From NCBI GenBank assembly GCA_963747345.1, contig CAVVFA010000001.1, forward strand, positions 682,001 to 746,000: a stretch of DNA of 64,000 nt. The letters are read 5' to 3'. Shown here piece by piece: positions 36,701 through 45,561 of this stretch. A program made the position numbers and the translations under genes. Source of the stretch: GCA-2746795 sp963747345 (GTDB taxonomy: Bacteria; Chloroflexota; Anaerolineae; Promineifilales; Promineifilaceae). Numbering within the stretch: the first letter of the stretch is position 1; every line of letters begins with the position of its first letter. The notes under the pieces were generated by a model. It did not search any database and was not told the origin of the DNA. It saw nothing but the letters and a program-made list of their open reading frames with translations.

Positions 36701-39119
36701 CTGGGCAAAAGAAACCGACCTGGCTCTGACCACAGACGAGCAAGCTTACTTGTCCGCGAGTTTGGCAGCGCGGGCGGCACGGCAGGCGGAGGAAGCTGCG
36801 CGACTGGCCCATGAACAGGCGTTGGCACAGCGGTCACGCCGTTTTTTGTGGGCATTGGTGGTCGTTTTTGCGGCCGCTGCCCTCATTGCGGTGGGGCTGT
36901 CTCTCTTTGCCTTTAGCAAGCAGCGGGCGGCGCTGGAAGCGTACAGTCTGAGTTTGGCAGCCAACGCCCAGCGGGCGCTGGACGATCAGGATTCGGCTGC
37001 GGCGCTGGTTCTGGCGCTGGCCGCCAACCAGATCGATGAGCCGCCACTGGAGGCGCAGCGCATTTTGATGAATGCTGCTTACGCGCCAGGTGCCCGACAG
37101 CGTTACCAAATTGCTGACTTGTTTCCAGGAGCTGCCGGGCCAGTGACGACAATGGCCGTTCATCCGAACAACGGCACGCTTTTGCTTGGGCTGGCGGATG
37201 GCACACTTGTGGTTTGGGATGCGCAAACGGGGTTGGAAGTTAACCGTCTACCAGGGCATACGGCTCAGGTGAACGAAGTCGTGATTAGTGCAGATGGGAA
37301 AACGGCCGTTTCTGCCGGAAATGATGCCCAGGTGATTGTGTGGAATCTGGAAACCGGTGAAGCGGTTCGACACCTGGCAGGCCACTCTGGCGCGGTGCGT
37401 GCAGTTGATATTAGCCCGGACGGGAGCCAGATTCTTTCTGGTGGTCTGGGGGGCAGCTCGGTGGAAAATCCAGGCGAACTCATTTTGTGGGATGCCGCTT
37501 CGGGCAAGGAACTGCGACGATTTGATGGCTTGACGAAAGCGGTGGTGCAGGCGGCTTTTGCTCAGAACGGCCGTGTCGTTTTGGCTGGTTCTGGCGACCC
37601 GGAATTTTCCACCGACGTAGGTGGTGACAGTCCCGAAGGCGCCCTTGTTTATGGGCATGTTTGGGACGCAGCCACTGGCGAGGCGCTAGACACCCTGACC
37701 GGATTGGAAAACGAGATGTTCAGTCTAGCCATCAGCCCAGATGGCAACCGGGCACTCGTTGGATCGTATTTCAATAACACGGCCGTTTATTGGGATGTGG
37801 CGGCTGGTGAGCAAGTCGCCGTGCTTCAGGGGCATGGCGACGGGGTGCGTGCTGTCGCTTTTAGCGCGGATGGAACCCAGGCGCTCACCGGTTCTGATGA
37901 CCGCACCCTTATTTTATGGGATTTGCTTTCCGGTCAGTCACGCTACCGCTTTGCCGTCCATGATGCCGAGGTGCTGGCGGCGGCGTTCAGCGTAGACGGC
38001 CGTTTTGCCTTTTCCAGCGCCCGTGATGGTTCATTGATCGTATGGGATTTGTTTGACGGTGCTGAGTTGCAGCGGTTTCTGGGACACGGCGACCAGGTGT
38101 TTGACGTGGCCTTCTCTGAGGATGGCACAAAAATGCTTTCGGCCTCAGGCGCGGGAGAAATCACGCGGGGATCTTATGATACCAGCGTGCGTTTATGGGA
38201 TGTGGCTGCTGGCAAGCAGTTAACGGCCGTTGATGTGCCTGGCCCTGTCCTATTCCAGGTTGATTTTGTGGAAAACGGCCGTTTCGCCCTCGCTACCGGG
38301 GCAGACCCATTTGTCCGTGCCATCAACCTGGAAACAGGCGAGATTCAGACCTTGGCGGGACATGGCCCCTGGGAGGCTGATGTGGTGCTTGAGGAAGGCA
38401 TGAATTTGTTTGTACCCAGTCTGGACGTTAGCCAGGCGCATCATGTGGCACTGACCGGCGCTGTCAACGGCATGATGATTTTATGGGACACGACCACCTT
38501 CCAGCCCATCCTCCGTTTTGGCCGGGAGATGGCGGGGGATCCGTGGGCGGTGGCTATCAGCCCCGACGGCCGTTCTGCCTTAACCGCCAGCGACACAGAC
38601 TTGATGATTTTGTGGGACTTGCAAACAGGCGAAGCCCTAAAAACGTTCCCCTTGCCGGATTCTCTGAGTGACTGGCGGGCAACGGGCATTGCCTTTTTGC
38701 CCGACGGCCGTTCTGCGATTTCGGCCAGCAATAACGGCTATGTTGTGCAATGGGATCTGGAAACCGGGGCAGAAATGCAGCGACTTGGTCGCCATGATGG
38801 TATTCGGACGCGGGTGGAAGTAAGTGAAAACGGCCGTTTTGCGTTAACCAGCGGCTGGAATGGCGACCTGGCGTATTGGGATTTGAATACGGGAGAGTTA
38901 ATTCGCCGCTTTGGCCGGTCGGGGATAACGTTTGATATAGCGCTGAATGAAAACGGCCGTTTTGCTCTGGTTGGTTCCTCTGACACTACCGTTACCCTGT
39001 GGGGGTTGCAGACGCGGACAGCAGCTGAGATGGTTGCCTGGATTCAAGAACACCGATACGTGCGCGAATTAAGTTGTGAGGAACGCGCTTTGTATGGCAT
39101 TGAACCGCTCTGCGAGTGA
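33786..39119 (+). CDS. BTAD–Ser/Thr kinase–nSTAND NTPase–TM–WD40 signalling protein
   Basis: 1777 residues from ATG 33786 (GGAGG 7 bp upstream). Order: SARP-type winged helix plus BTAD (1–245; VRALLAYLAVAAERPFTRDHLAELFWPE); Hanks kinase (~255–525) with GAGGFGVVYRAF, VAVKI lysine near 289, HQDVKPANI near 379 (HRD is HQD here) and DFGIAKD; nSTAND module from ~540 (NPYKGLRPF, FFGRD) with Walker A GPSGSGKSS near 596 and Walker B LLLVVDQFEELY; one TM helix near 1020–1043 (LVVVFAAAALIAVGLSLFAF); then a WD40 propeller from ~1119 to the end with about a dozen blades. The kinase and NTPase would be cytoplasmic and the propeller outside or at the membrane. Several blades contain NGRF encoded by the AACGGCCGTT palindrome. 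The frame is intact over 5.3 kb. Confidence 0.93.
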   Translation: MALLAVYLLGSFQAVVDGKAVTAFESDKVRALLAYLAVAAERPFTRDHLAELFWPERPEGVARSNLRHALAVLRQAIHDQKADPPYLLITRQTIQFNPASNAWIDAVEFSAGTEAEIDRLVQIVDLYNGRFLENLSFSDSTSFAEWVTLKQEQFERLLCRYLFRLAEHYEQQGAYETGLTYAQRWVEKTPWQEDAHRQLIRLLALNGRRSEALAQYETCCRLLDEELGVTPEAETNQLVADIRAGTFQPQNGQMKNLIRGYSLRQEIGAGGFGVVYRAFQQSLNREVAVKIILPQFANKPDFIRRFETEAQLIARLEHLHIVPLYDYWREPDGAYLVMRWLRGGNLGQSLKNGPWSLPKAASLLDQIAGALTVAHRQGIVHQDVKPANILLDEEGNAYLSDFGIAKDLLHPVNLAAPDTVTESLAYISPEQVQSQPATPQSDLYSLGMVMVELLTGAHPFAGSTPAEQLVKRLTTLLPPLCERRPDLPEPFQQILQQATAHEPAARFPGVLAFASAFREAIFGMKTAVFPMPTLALPEPANPYKGLRPFTEADAADFFGRDALVQQLLAHFAQPPQTLEAVLLPAATHARFLAVVGPSGSGKSSVVKAGMLPALRRGDLPGADSWFIVEMSPGEHPLDELEIGLLRIAVSQPADLAEQLRRDDRGLLRAARLILPKEEQTELLLVVDQFEELYTLTADKAERAHFLDLLQTAVSAKNSRVRVIITLRADFYDRPLLHPAFSRLLPQHTELVLPLTAIELAQAIEAPAQRVDISFEPGLAAAIAADVSDQVGALPMLQYALTELFTRRNGRSLTQDAYKASGGVSGALAQRAEAVYAALDEVEQAATRQIFLRLVAIDTDGSVTKRRVRLSELAILQPSNSQEKAERLTAVINKYGQHRLLTFDRDPATREPTVEVAHEALLVAWDRLRQWLAESRDDVRTQRQLAQAAAEWHQADQDASFLLRGSRLEQVDFWAKETDLALTTDEQAYLSASLAARAARQAEEAARLAHEQALAQRSRRFLWALVVVFAAAALIAVGLSLFAFSKQRAALEAYSLSLAANAQRALDDQDSAAALVLALAANQIDEPPLEAQRILMNAAYAPGARQRYQIADLFPGAAGPVTTMAVHPNNGTLLLGLADGTLVVWDAQTGLEVNRLPGHTAQVNEVVISADGKTAVSAGNDAQVIVWNLETGEAVRHLAGHSGAVRAVDISPDGSQILSGGLGGSSVENPGELILWDAASGKELRRFDGLTKAVVQAAFAQNGRVVLAGSGDPEFSTDVGGDSPEGALVYGHVWDAATGEALDTLTGLENEMFSLAISPDGNRALVGSYFNNTAVYWDVAAGEQVAVLQGHGDGVRAVAFSADGTQALTGSDDRTLILWDLLSGQSRYRFAVHDAEVLAAAFSVDGRFAFSSARDGSLIVWDLFDGAELQRFLGHGDQVFDVAFSEDGTKMLSASGAGEITRGSYDTSVRLWDVAAGKQLTAVDVPGPVLFQVDFVENGRFALATGADPFVRAINLETGEIQTLAGHGPWEADVVLEEGMNLFVPSLDVSQAHHVALTGAVNGMMILWDTTTFQPILRFGREMAGDPWAVAISPDGRSALTASDTDLMILWDLQTGEALKTFPLPDSLSDWRATGIAFLPDGRSAISASNNGYVVQWDLETGAEMQRLGRHDGIRTRVEVSENGRFALTSGWNGDLAYWDLNTGELIRRFGRSGITFDIALNENGRFALVGSSDTTVTLWGLQTRTAAEMVAWIQEHRYVRELSCEERALYGIEPLCE

Positions 39120-39205
39120 GATTTGCATGAACAACATCCATCATCTCTGGCCGAGTAACGGCCGTTCCCCCATAATCCACCTGAAACCAACCGGAGGACA
39201 ATTCA

Positions 39206-40065
39206 ATGACAAACTAATCAACCGCGCCTACTCGGCTTATACGCCCACCCAGACGACGAAGTGCTGGGCATTGGCGGCACGCTGGCTCAATACAGCGCCA
39301 ATGGCGTTTACATCGAATGGGTTGTAACAACTCGCGGCGAAGCAGGTGAAATCTCTGACCCTGCGTTAGCCACACCGGAAAACCTGGGCAACGTCCGCGA
39401 ACGCGAAATGCGCTGCTCCGCCCACACCCTGGGCATCGCCGATGTCACCTTCCTCGGCTACCGCGATTCCGGCATGGACGGCACCGCCGACAACCAACAC
39501 CCCGATGCCTACATCAACGCCGCCGACGAGGAAGTCGTGGCGCAAGTTCGTAGCCATCATTCGCCGCGTGCGCCCCCACGTCATGCTCACCTTTGAGCCG
39601 TTTGGCGGCTACGGCCACCCCGACCACATTGCCATCCACAAGCACGCTCATTTAGCTCTGCCTGCCGCCGCTGATCCCACCTATCGCCCTGATTTGGGTG
39701 CGCCGTGGCAAGTGCAGCGCCTTTTCTATCCCATCCTGCGCCGGGCAAGTTTCATGGTATTAAAAGAACGTATGATGGCTCATGGTCTGCCCGTCGATTT
39801 CTTTGATGGCCTGGAAAAGCGGCGGGCAAACGCCTGGCCGGATGACAATTATCAGGTAGCAATCAACGTCAATGGCACCACTTCAACCAAATGGGCGGCT
39901 TTCAACTGCCATCGCACCCAGTTTGGCGAAGATAGTCTTTTCCGCCGCTTGCCGGAAGCAGATATGTCTGAGATTTTTAGCACGGAATATTTCGCGTTGG
40001 CATACCCTGAGCCGGAGAATGGGTTGCATTTGCATGGTTTGTTTGATGGTTTGGGGCTGGACTGA
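39206..40065 (+). pseudogene. PIG-L family deacetylase, frameshifted
   Basis: ATG 39206 follows a strong GGAGGA. After three codons one extra T interrupts the frame; the next frame reads RLLGLYAHPDDEVLGIGGTLA, with the AHPDDE zinc/catalytic motif of LmbE/PIG-L N-deacetylases. A second +1 shift near 39545 leads into KFVAIIRRVRPHVMLTFEP with YGHPDHIAIHKH, the third metal-ligand motif. Restored length is about 285 residues. Substrates of relatives include N-acetylglucosamine conjugates such as mycothiol and bacillithiol precursors. Both shifts are single-base insertions outside homopolymers. Confidence 0.8.
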
Positions 40066-40183
40066 TGATTATGAATGGCTTTATTCAAATTGATCTCAGC
40101 AACTCAAACGCATTTGTGTATAATAGTCATGGTTAAATAGCGGGATAGTGTTCCAGAATGATCCCGATAAAGGAACCCGAAGC

Positions 40184-40849
40184 ATGTCTAATTCCACAAA
40201 AACGGCCGGAACCCCTCGAAAAATACGGGTCATGATTGCCGATGACGTGACAGAAATGCGCCGAAGTACTCGTCTGATGCTAACCCTGATTCCGAATGTG
40301 GAAATTGTGGCGATAGCCAAAGACGGCCGTGAAGCCATCGAAATGGCGCGAATACACAAGCCAGATATTGCCCTGATGGATGTGAACATGCCATATACCA
40401 ATGGCCTACAGGCGATTGCGACAATGTGTGCGGAGCGTCCTGAACTGGCGTGCATTATTCTTTCCGCAGAACGGGATACAGAAACCTTGCTGGAAGCGAT
40501 GGCTGTCGGCGCCAGAGGGTATCTGACAAAGCCATACACCACAGAACAGCTCATCGAAACATTTGAACGGGTTAGCCGCAATTTGTTGGTCAAACAACGA
40601 CAGTCGAGCCAGGTTGCCCAACTGCGCCAGCAGCGGGATGTGATTCTCAAGGAATTGGCGATTGAGTATGTCAAACAGCAGCGAACGGATGCCAAAGCGA
40701 TGCGTGTATTGGAGCAGGTAACGTCTGATCCGCAGTGCGACCGGCAGTTGTTGGTGGCCTTGGCATATATTTATATGCAGCGTCAGGAATGGGATAAGCT
40801 GAAGGAATTGAAGAAACGCATCTCGGCGACTGGCGCACTTAATATTTAG
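40184..40849 (+). CDS. response regulator with CheY-like receiver domain
   Basis: 221 residues from ATG 40184 (AAGGAA upstream). The receiver domain has the acidic pair in VMIADDVTEMRR, phosphoacceptor Asp in DIALMDVNMPYTNG, Ser/Thr in IILSAERD and Lys in YLTKPY. The C-terminal ~90 residues are helical (LRQQRDVILKELAIEYVKQQ... LALAYIYMQRQEWDKLKEL), possibly a TPR-like output, with no DNA-binding motif. Followed 8 bp later by pcm, so the two are probably co-transcribed. The partner kinase is not adjacent. Confidence 0.88.
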   Translation: MSNSTKTAGTPRKIRVMIADDVTEMRRSTRLMLTLIPNVEIVAIAKDGREAIEMARIHKPDIALMDVNMPYTNGLQAIATMCAERPELACIILSAERDTETLLEAMAVGARGYLTKPYTTEQLIETFERVSRNLLVKQRQSSQVAQLRQQRDVILKELAIEYVKQQRTDAKAMRVLEQVTSDPQCDRQLLVALAYIYMQRQEWDKLKELKKRISATGALNI

Positions 40850-40857
40850 AGGCAATC

Positions 40858-41511
40858 GTGCTTGATTTTGCCGCCATGCGTGCCGAAATGGTCGCAGAAC
40901 AATTGGAGAAACGGGGGATTACGGAAACGGCCGTTCTCCAAGCCATGAATACCGTTCCCCGCGAGCAGTTTGTGCCAGACACGTATCAAGCCCACGCCTA
41001 TAACGATGCCCCGCTCCCCATCGGCCAGAAACAAACCATCTCCCAACCCTACATTGTCGCCTTCATGATTCAACTGTTAGAACTGCAACCAGGGAACAAT
41101 GTGCTAGAAATCGGCACTGGTTCTGGTTATGCGGCGGCCGTTCTCAGCCAACTGGCGGCCCAAGTCATCACCATCGAGCGTCATGAAAACTTAGCCGCGT
41201 CAGCCCGCGTGCGGCTGGCGGCGTTGGGGTATGATAATGTGATTGTGATGGAAGGGGATGGCACGCTCGGCTGTGAAGATTTTGCGCCCTATGATGGCAT
41301 TGTGGTGGCAGCCGGTGGCTCACATATTCCTGTTTCGCTCAAAGAACAGCTCAAAATAGGCGGCAAGCTGGTTATGCCTATCGGCAGCGACAAGCGGAGA
41401 CAGACGCTTTATCAAGTGACCCGCCGCGATGCGTATCAGTTTTTTGAGAAACGGCAGGGGAAGGTCTCTTTTGTGCCACTCATTGGGCAGGCTGGATGGG
41501 AAGATGATTGA
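40858..41511 (+). CDS. pcm: protein-L-isoaspartate O-methyltransferase
   Basis: 217 residues starting at GTG 40858. PCMT repairs isoaspartyl residues using SAM. Signatures: MRAEMVAEQLEKRGI, VPREQFVP, the active-site loop PIGQKQTISQPYIVAFM, SAM motif I VLEIGTGSGYAAAVL and the later AAGGSHIPVSLKEQL and GGKLVMPIGS. It is full length and intact. SAH produced by such methyltransferases is the substrate of ahcY at 11313–12572. Confidence 0.93.
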   Translation: MLDFAAMRAEMVAEQLEKRGITETAVLQAMNTVPREQFVPDTYQAHAYNDAPLPIGQKQTISQPYIVAFMIQLLELQPGNNVLEIGTGSGYAAAVLSQLAAQVITIERHENLAASARVRLAALGYDNVIVMEGDGTLGCEDFAPYDGIVVAAGGSHIPVSLKEQLKIGGKLVMPIGSDKRRQTLYQVTRRDAYQFFEKRQGKVSFVPLIGQAGWEDD

Positions 41512-41537
41512 TTTTGCCAGCGGTTGAAACCGCGCCC

Positions 41538-41600
41538 ACAATTACGAAGTCCACCTTCGTGGACTGGCGACCAGTCGGCGAAGGCCGACTTCGTAATTGT
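41538..41600. repeat. inverted repeat ACAATTACGAAGTC
   Basis: 14-bp outer arms (41538–41551 and 41587–41600) are exact inverses, with an inner CCTTCG/CGAAGG pair. It could act as a terminator-like structure after pcm but lacks a T tract. Confidence 0.8.
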
Positions 41601-41689
41601 TGCTGTGAATTTATTCGCCAAGCATAGATAGTAGTAAAATCAAGATTCAATAAGCCCCGCAACAAGCCATCGCCCCACCGCCTCAATAG

Positions 41690-41698
41690 TGCTAAAAT
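41690..41698 (+). promoter_or_regulatory. extended -10 promoter, near-leaderless start
   Basis: TGC-TAAAAT ends 9 bp before ATG 41708 with no Shine–Dalgarno sequence; the same pattern as before dus at 8794. Confidence 0.5.
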
Positions 41699-41707
41699 CA
41701 GCCCACT

Positions 41708-42507
41708 ATGACAGAAGCAAAACCTGAACTATTCTACACACCGCCCGTCACTAAATATGGCGCAGCTTTGTCGCCAGCGATGCGCACGGCTGTCGCCCTG
41801 CTGGCTCCGGCTATCGTCGCCATCTTCGTTAGCCAATTAACGGGCAACTTTTTTATCGCCACTCCTAGCAACGACCGGGCAGCAACGGCCGTTATCCTGG
41901 GTACAATCGGTCTCACAAGTTGGATTATTGGCGTGCTTTGGTATGGCATTCCGGGGCTGGGTATGCGCACAAAACGGCCGTTATTCGCCAGCGTTGGTTT
42001 TGCCGTGATGGGCTGGGTGGCCTATCTGTGTTTTCCACTTTCATCTGGGTCGAACTGAAAGGTTTCGGCCCGGCTGGTTCCACCCAAGCCTTCATCTACC
42101 TGATTTTCTTTGAAGGGTTTGCCACCCAAATTTGGACGTTCGGCCTCTTTTTCCGCGCCCTGTCCGATTGGCGCGGCCCACTGACTGCGGCTGTGGGCAG
42201 TGGCCTTTTGTTTGGCATGGTTGCCTTCCTCTTTTTCCAGGAATCGTTTTATAGCAACATCACCAGCCTCATCTTCTTTTCCTTGTGGGGCGTTTTTTAC
42301 GGCATCATCCGTTTGCGCACAGGCAGCGTGTTAGGCACGGTTCTCATTCAGGCCATGCAAAGTTTCACCGCCTGGGTGGTGATGGTTCCCGCCGACATGC
42401 CGCCCAACCAGGCGGCGATGCAGACGGTTTATTTTCTCACATCTGTCGCCTTCCTCATTTTTGTCTGGCGGCTTTGGCCGAAGGAGGTATCTGATTATCG
42501 TGTCTGA
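41708..42507 (+). pseudogene. CPBP-like integral membrane protein, frameshifted
   Basis: About 265 residues after joining two frames (shift near 42045, one base missing). Six to eight hydrophobic segments. The layout (FFEGFATQIWTFGLFFRALSDWRG, LLFGMVAFLF, YGIIRLRTGSVLGTVLIQAMQSF) resembles CPBP proteases, but the EExxxR and two His motifs are not preserved. It is either a non-catalytic relative or an unrelated membrane protein. The end overlaps the next gene's start by 8 bp, and AAGGAGGT inside it serves that gene. Confidence 0.55.
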
Positions 42508-43321
42508 TTCCCAAGTAGAAATTGTCATTGATGATACGCTGCGGCTGGTAACGGCCGTTCTCGCCGCAAGCGAGTGGCCCACTATTGAACAGGCGCAACT
42601 CACCCACGCCGTCGATCCCCATGCCAAACAGACCCGCCAATTTGTGGCCGGATACGCCACCCATCCCGCCGTCATTTGGGTCAATCAGGTCATTGAACGG
42701 GGCGAATCGTTGGACGATGTGTTCACGGCCGTTTCCCAAAACGTGCAGCAAGACGCCTTCGACCGATTTCAAAACCAGCACGGGCATTGAAGCGTTCTGG
42801 CAAGAACATGCCGCCGCCTGGAACGAAGCCCAAAACGACCTGACCAGCATCTTTCAAGGACAGCCAACTACCCGCCTTCCTCAACCAAATCAGCGACGAA
42901 CCGATCAGCCAAACGATCCGCATCATGCCCAACCTCGTTTATCCGGCTTTATCGCCGGTGCTGGTATCGGGCTTTGAGACCATGACGCTCATCCCGCCCC
43001 TGCCCAAAGCAGTCGGCGAATCACCGCCCTGGCCGTATGGCGAAGACCCCGGCTGGGTACAGGCCAGCGTCGGCCTGCGTCTGGTGCAGTTCGCCCTGGC
43101 CGACACGCTGGAAACGCTGTCCCGCAGACCAACAAGCCCTGCTCACTCACGCCGCCGTTACCGTTTATCTGGAAACGGCCGTTGACGAAGGCGAAGCCAT
43201 GGCCTACATGGTACGCAGTAAAAAACAGCACAACCTGCCGACTCTGCCCCTGGTTGTTGAGGAATTGAGAGACTATTTGGTAGGGGATAACGGCCGTTTA
43301 ATAACATCAGTAATCAGTTAA
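42500..43321 (+). pseudogene. unrecognised protein, three frameshifts
   Basis: GTG 42500 follows AAGGAGGT. Sensible peptides run through three successive +1 shifts: SDSQVEIVIDDTLRLVTAVL... to GIEAFWQEHAAAWNEAQNDL (about 42780), then QISDEPISQTIRIMPNLVYP (about 42860) and ADQQALLTHAAVTVYLETAVDEGEAMAYM (about 43125), ending VGDNGRLITSVIS at 43321. The total would be about 270 residues. I do not recognise the family; it is a soluble alpha/beta protein with no signal peptide. Its last residues come from the heptamer repeat. Confidence 0.5.
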
Positions 43322-43388
43322 CAGTAATCAGTGAACAGTTTACAGTGCGCGGTCTACTGTTCACTGAAAACTGAACACTGTTCACTAA
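43308..43388. repeat. inverted heptamer array (CAGTNNN family)
   Basis: CAGTAAT CAGTTAA CAGTAAT CAGTGAA CAGTTTA CAGTGCG, then on the opposite strand orientation TACTGTT CACTGAA AACTGAA CACTGTT CACT. The period is exactly 7 bp. It lies between two frameshifted genes. Confidence 0.92.
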
Positions 43389-43399
43389 AAGAGGAATCC

Positions 43400-44171
43400 C
43401 ATGTCCCTACATCCTACACCCAAACCCAAAACCGCGTCGGCATCGTGCAGTTCAATCGACCCAAAGCCTTAAACGCGCTCAACCGGGAACTGATGGCCGA
43501 GACGATGGACGCCCTGGAAGCCTTCGACCAAGACGCCGACATCGGCGCGATGGTTATCACCGGCAGCGAACGCGCCTTTGCCGCTGGTGCCGACATCAAA
43601 GAGATGGCAACCGCCACCCCCGCCCAAATGCTCGACAATCCCTTCATCGGCTACTGGGATCGGCTCGCCAAAATCCGCAAGCCCGTCATTGCGGCCGTTT
43701 CCGGCTACGCTTTTGGCGGCGGCATGGAACTCGCCATGACCTGCGACATGATCGTCGCCAGCGAAACGGCCCTGTTCGGACAGCCGGAAATCAACCTGGG
43801 CGTCATCCCCGGCGCAGGCGGCACACAGCGCCTCACCTACGCCGTGGGCAAAGCACTGGCCATGGAAATCGTCCTCAACGACCGCCGCCTGACCGCCGCC
43901 GAAGCGCTCCATTTTGGCCTCGTCAACCGCGTCGTTCCCACCGAAAGTTATCTCGAATGCAGCCATTCAATTGGCGGCCGAAATCGCCGCCCGCGCCCCC
44001 CTCGCCGTGCAAATGGCAAAAGAAGCCATCAACACCGTCTACGAAACCTCCCTGCAAGCGGGTCTTGCCCACGAACGCCGCCTCTTCTATCTGCTCTTCA
44101 GCACTGAAGACCAAAAAGAAGGCATGGATGCGTTTGTCAATAAGCGTCAAGCAGAGTGGCAAGGGAAATAA
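43400..44171 (+). pseudogene. enoyl-CoA hydratase/isomerase family protein, frameshifted
   Basis: About 255 residues of the crotonase fold. RVGIVQFNRPKALNALNREL, AFAAGADIKEMA (oxyanion-hole loop and CoA site), AAVSGYAFGGGMELAMTCDM, INLGVIPGAGGTQRLTYAVG with the two acidic catalytic positions expected for a hydratase. Near 43960 one extra G breaks the frame; the tail NAAIQLAAEIAARAPLAVQMAKEAIN continues to 44171. The start is also uncertain: ATG 43400 (GAGGAA upstream) is out of phase with the body by one base. It would hydrate enoyl-CoA in fatty-acid or amino-acid breakdown. Confidence 0.8.
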
Positions 44172-44177
44172 TAATTA

Positions 44178-44256
44178 ATTGTGAATTGTGAATGGTAAAT
44201 TGTTAATGAAACGTCCGATACAAGCTGCCAATCGTCAATCCAAAATCTAAAATCGG
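44178..44256. repeat. heptamer array (AATTGTG family)
   Basis: AATTGTG AATTGTG AATGGTA AATTGTT AATGAAA, then an opposed arm CAATCGT CAATCCA AAATCTA AAATCGG. Period 7 bp, arms only partly complementary. Confidence 0.7.
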
Positions 44257-44264
44257 AAATGAAT

Positions 44265-45492
44265 ATGACTTACAACTTTGACAAAGAAATAAACCGCATG
44301 GGATACATCCAGCGTGAAATGGGATTATCAGAAAGGCAATAAGGCAGTGGTTGAAACGGATGCCGCTGATGCCAAACATGGCGCAGACCGCTTGCTGCCA
44401 CTGTGGGTGGCCGACATGGATTTTCAAAGTCCGCCAGCCGTGATTGAGGCGCTGAAAGCACGCGCCGAACATGGCATTTTTGGCTACACAGTGCCGAGCG
44501 ATGCCTATTTTGAAGCGCTAATTAGTTGGATGGATCGCCATTACCAGCGGCAAATCAACAAGGAATGGGTTGTATTAACGCCGGGCGTGGTTTCGGCACT
44601 CAACATCATGGTGCAAACGTTCGTGGCTCCAGGCGAAAAGGTGCTGATCCAACCACCCGTTTATTACCCATTCTATCAATGTCATTGAGAATAACGGGGC
44701 TGAGGTTGTGCGGAATGGGTTGGTGTTGGAACGAGATGATCAGGTACACGATGGATTTCGACGATTTAGCCGAAAAAACGGCCGATCCCGCCGTCAAAAT
44801 GGCAATCTTGTGCAGTCCCCACAACCCGATTGGTCGTGTCTGGACACGCGAAGAACTGACCCGTTTCGGTGAAATCTGCCTCGCCAACGACGTGCTTGTC
44901 GTTTCCGACGAAATTCACTGCGACCTGATTCATACCGGCCATACCTTCACCTCCTTTGCCAGCATCAGCGAAGAATTCGCCCAAAACAGCATCATCTGTA
45001 CCGCGCCCAGCAAAACCTTCAACCTGCCCGGTCTCAAAACCTCCAACATGATCATCCCCAACCCCAAACTGCGCCTTGCCTTCACCAAAACGATGGATCG
45101 CGCGGGGCTTCTCGGCGGCAATACCTTCGGCATTGTCGGCACAGAAGCCGCCTACCGTCATGGCGAAGAATGGCTCACCAGAACTGCTGGCCTACATCGA
45201 ATCCAACTACCACTTCATGGTCGATTACCTCGCCGAGCATTTGCCCCAGCTCACCGTCTCTCCCCTGGAAGGCACCTACCTCGTGTGGGTCGACTGCCGC
45301 GCCTTGGGCTTAGATGCTGAAACACGGCAAAGATTGTTCCTGGATGAAGCCAAACTATTCCTCGACGAAGGCGAACTGTTCGGCCCAGAAGGTTTAGGCT
45401 TCGAACGTTTCAACATCGCCTGCCCGCGTGCTATTCTGGCTGAAGCGTTGGCACGCATGAAAACTGTGATTGCCAATTTGGAACCCGCTTAA
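44265..45492 (+). pseudogene. PatB/MalY-type PLP aminotransferase (C–S lyase), four frameshifts
   Basis: Fold-type I PLP enzyme of the MalY/PatB cystathionine beta-lyase-like group: MTYNFDKEINR at the start, LPLWVADMDFQSPPAVIEAL, HGIFGYT, VVLTPGVVSALNIMVQTF, AILCSPHNPIGRVWTREEL, VSDEIHCDLI and the PLP lysine in CTAPSKTFNLPGLKTSN. Single-base +1 shifts lie near 44318, 44677, 44750 and 45185; the frame ends in FERFNIACPRAILAEALARMKTVI at 45492. Restored length is about 400 residues. It would release thiol, pyruvate and ammonia from a cysteine thioether. The high density of shifts over 1.2 kb suggests a poor stretch of sequence or real decay. Confidence 0.8.
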
Positions 45493-45498
45493 AAATAT

Positions 45499-45556
45499 GA
45501 GATTAGAGATTGGAGATTGATCGTGCGCTAATCTCCAATCTCTAATCTCCAATCTC
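45499..45556. repeat. inverted heptamer array (GGAGATT family)
   Basis: GAGATTA GAGATTG GAGATT mirrored by AATCTCC AATCTCT AATCTCC AATCTC around a CGTGCG-containing centre; the same family as 10578–10635 and 53199–53262. Confidence 0.92.
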
Positions 45557-45561
45557 AAAAA

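Noticed and set aside
39076..39327. Open frame bridging the WD40 protein end and the PIG-L start
   Set aside because: Shadow frame; the strong GGAGGA at 39193 and the AHPDDE motif define the real gene in other frames.
43308..43388. Possible CRISPR array
   Set aside because: Units are 7 bp, have no spacers of 30–40 bp, and the two arms are inverted; no cas genes are in the window.
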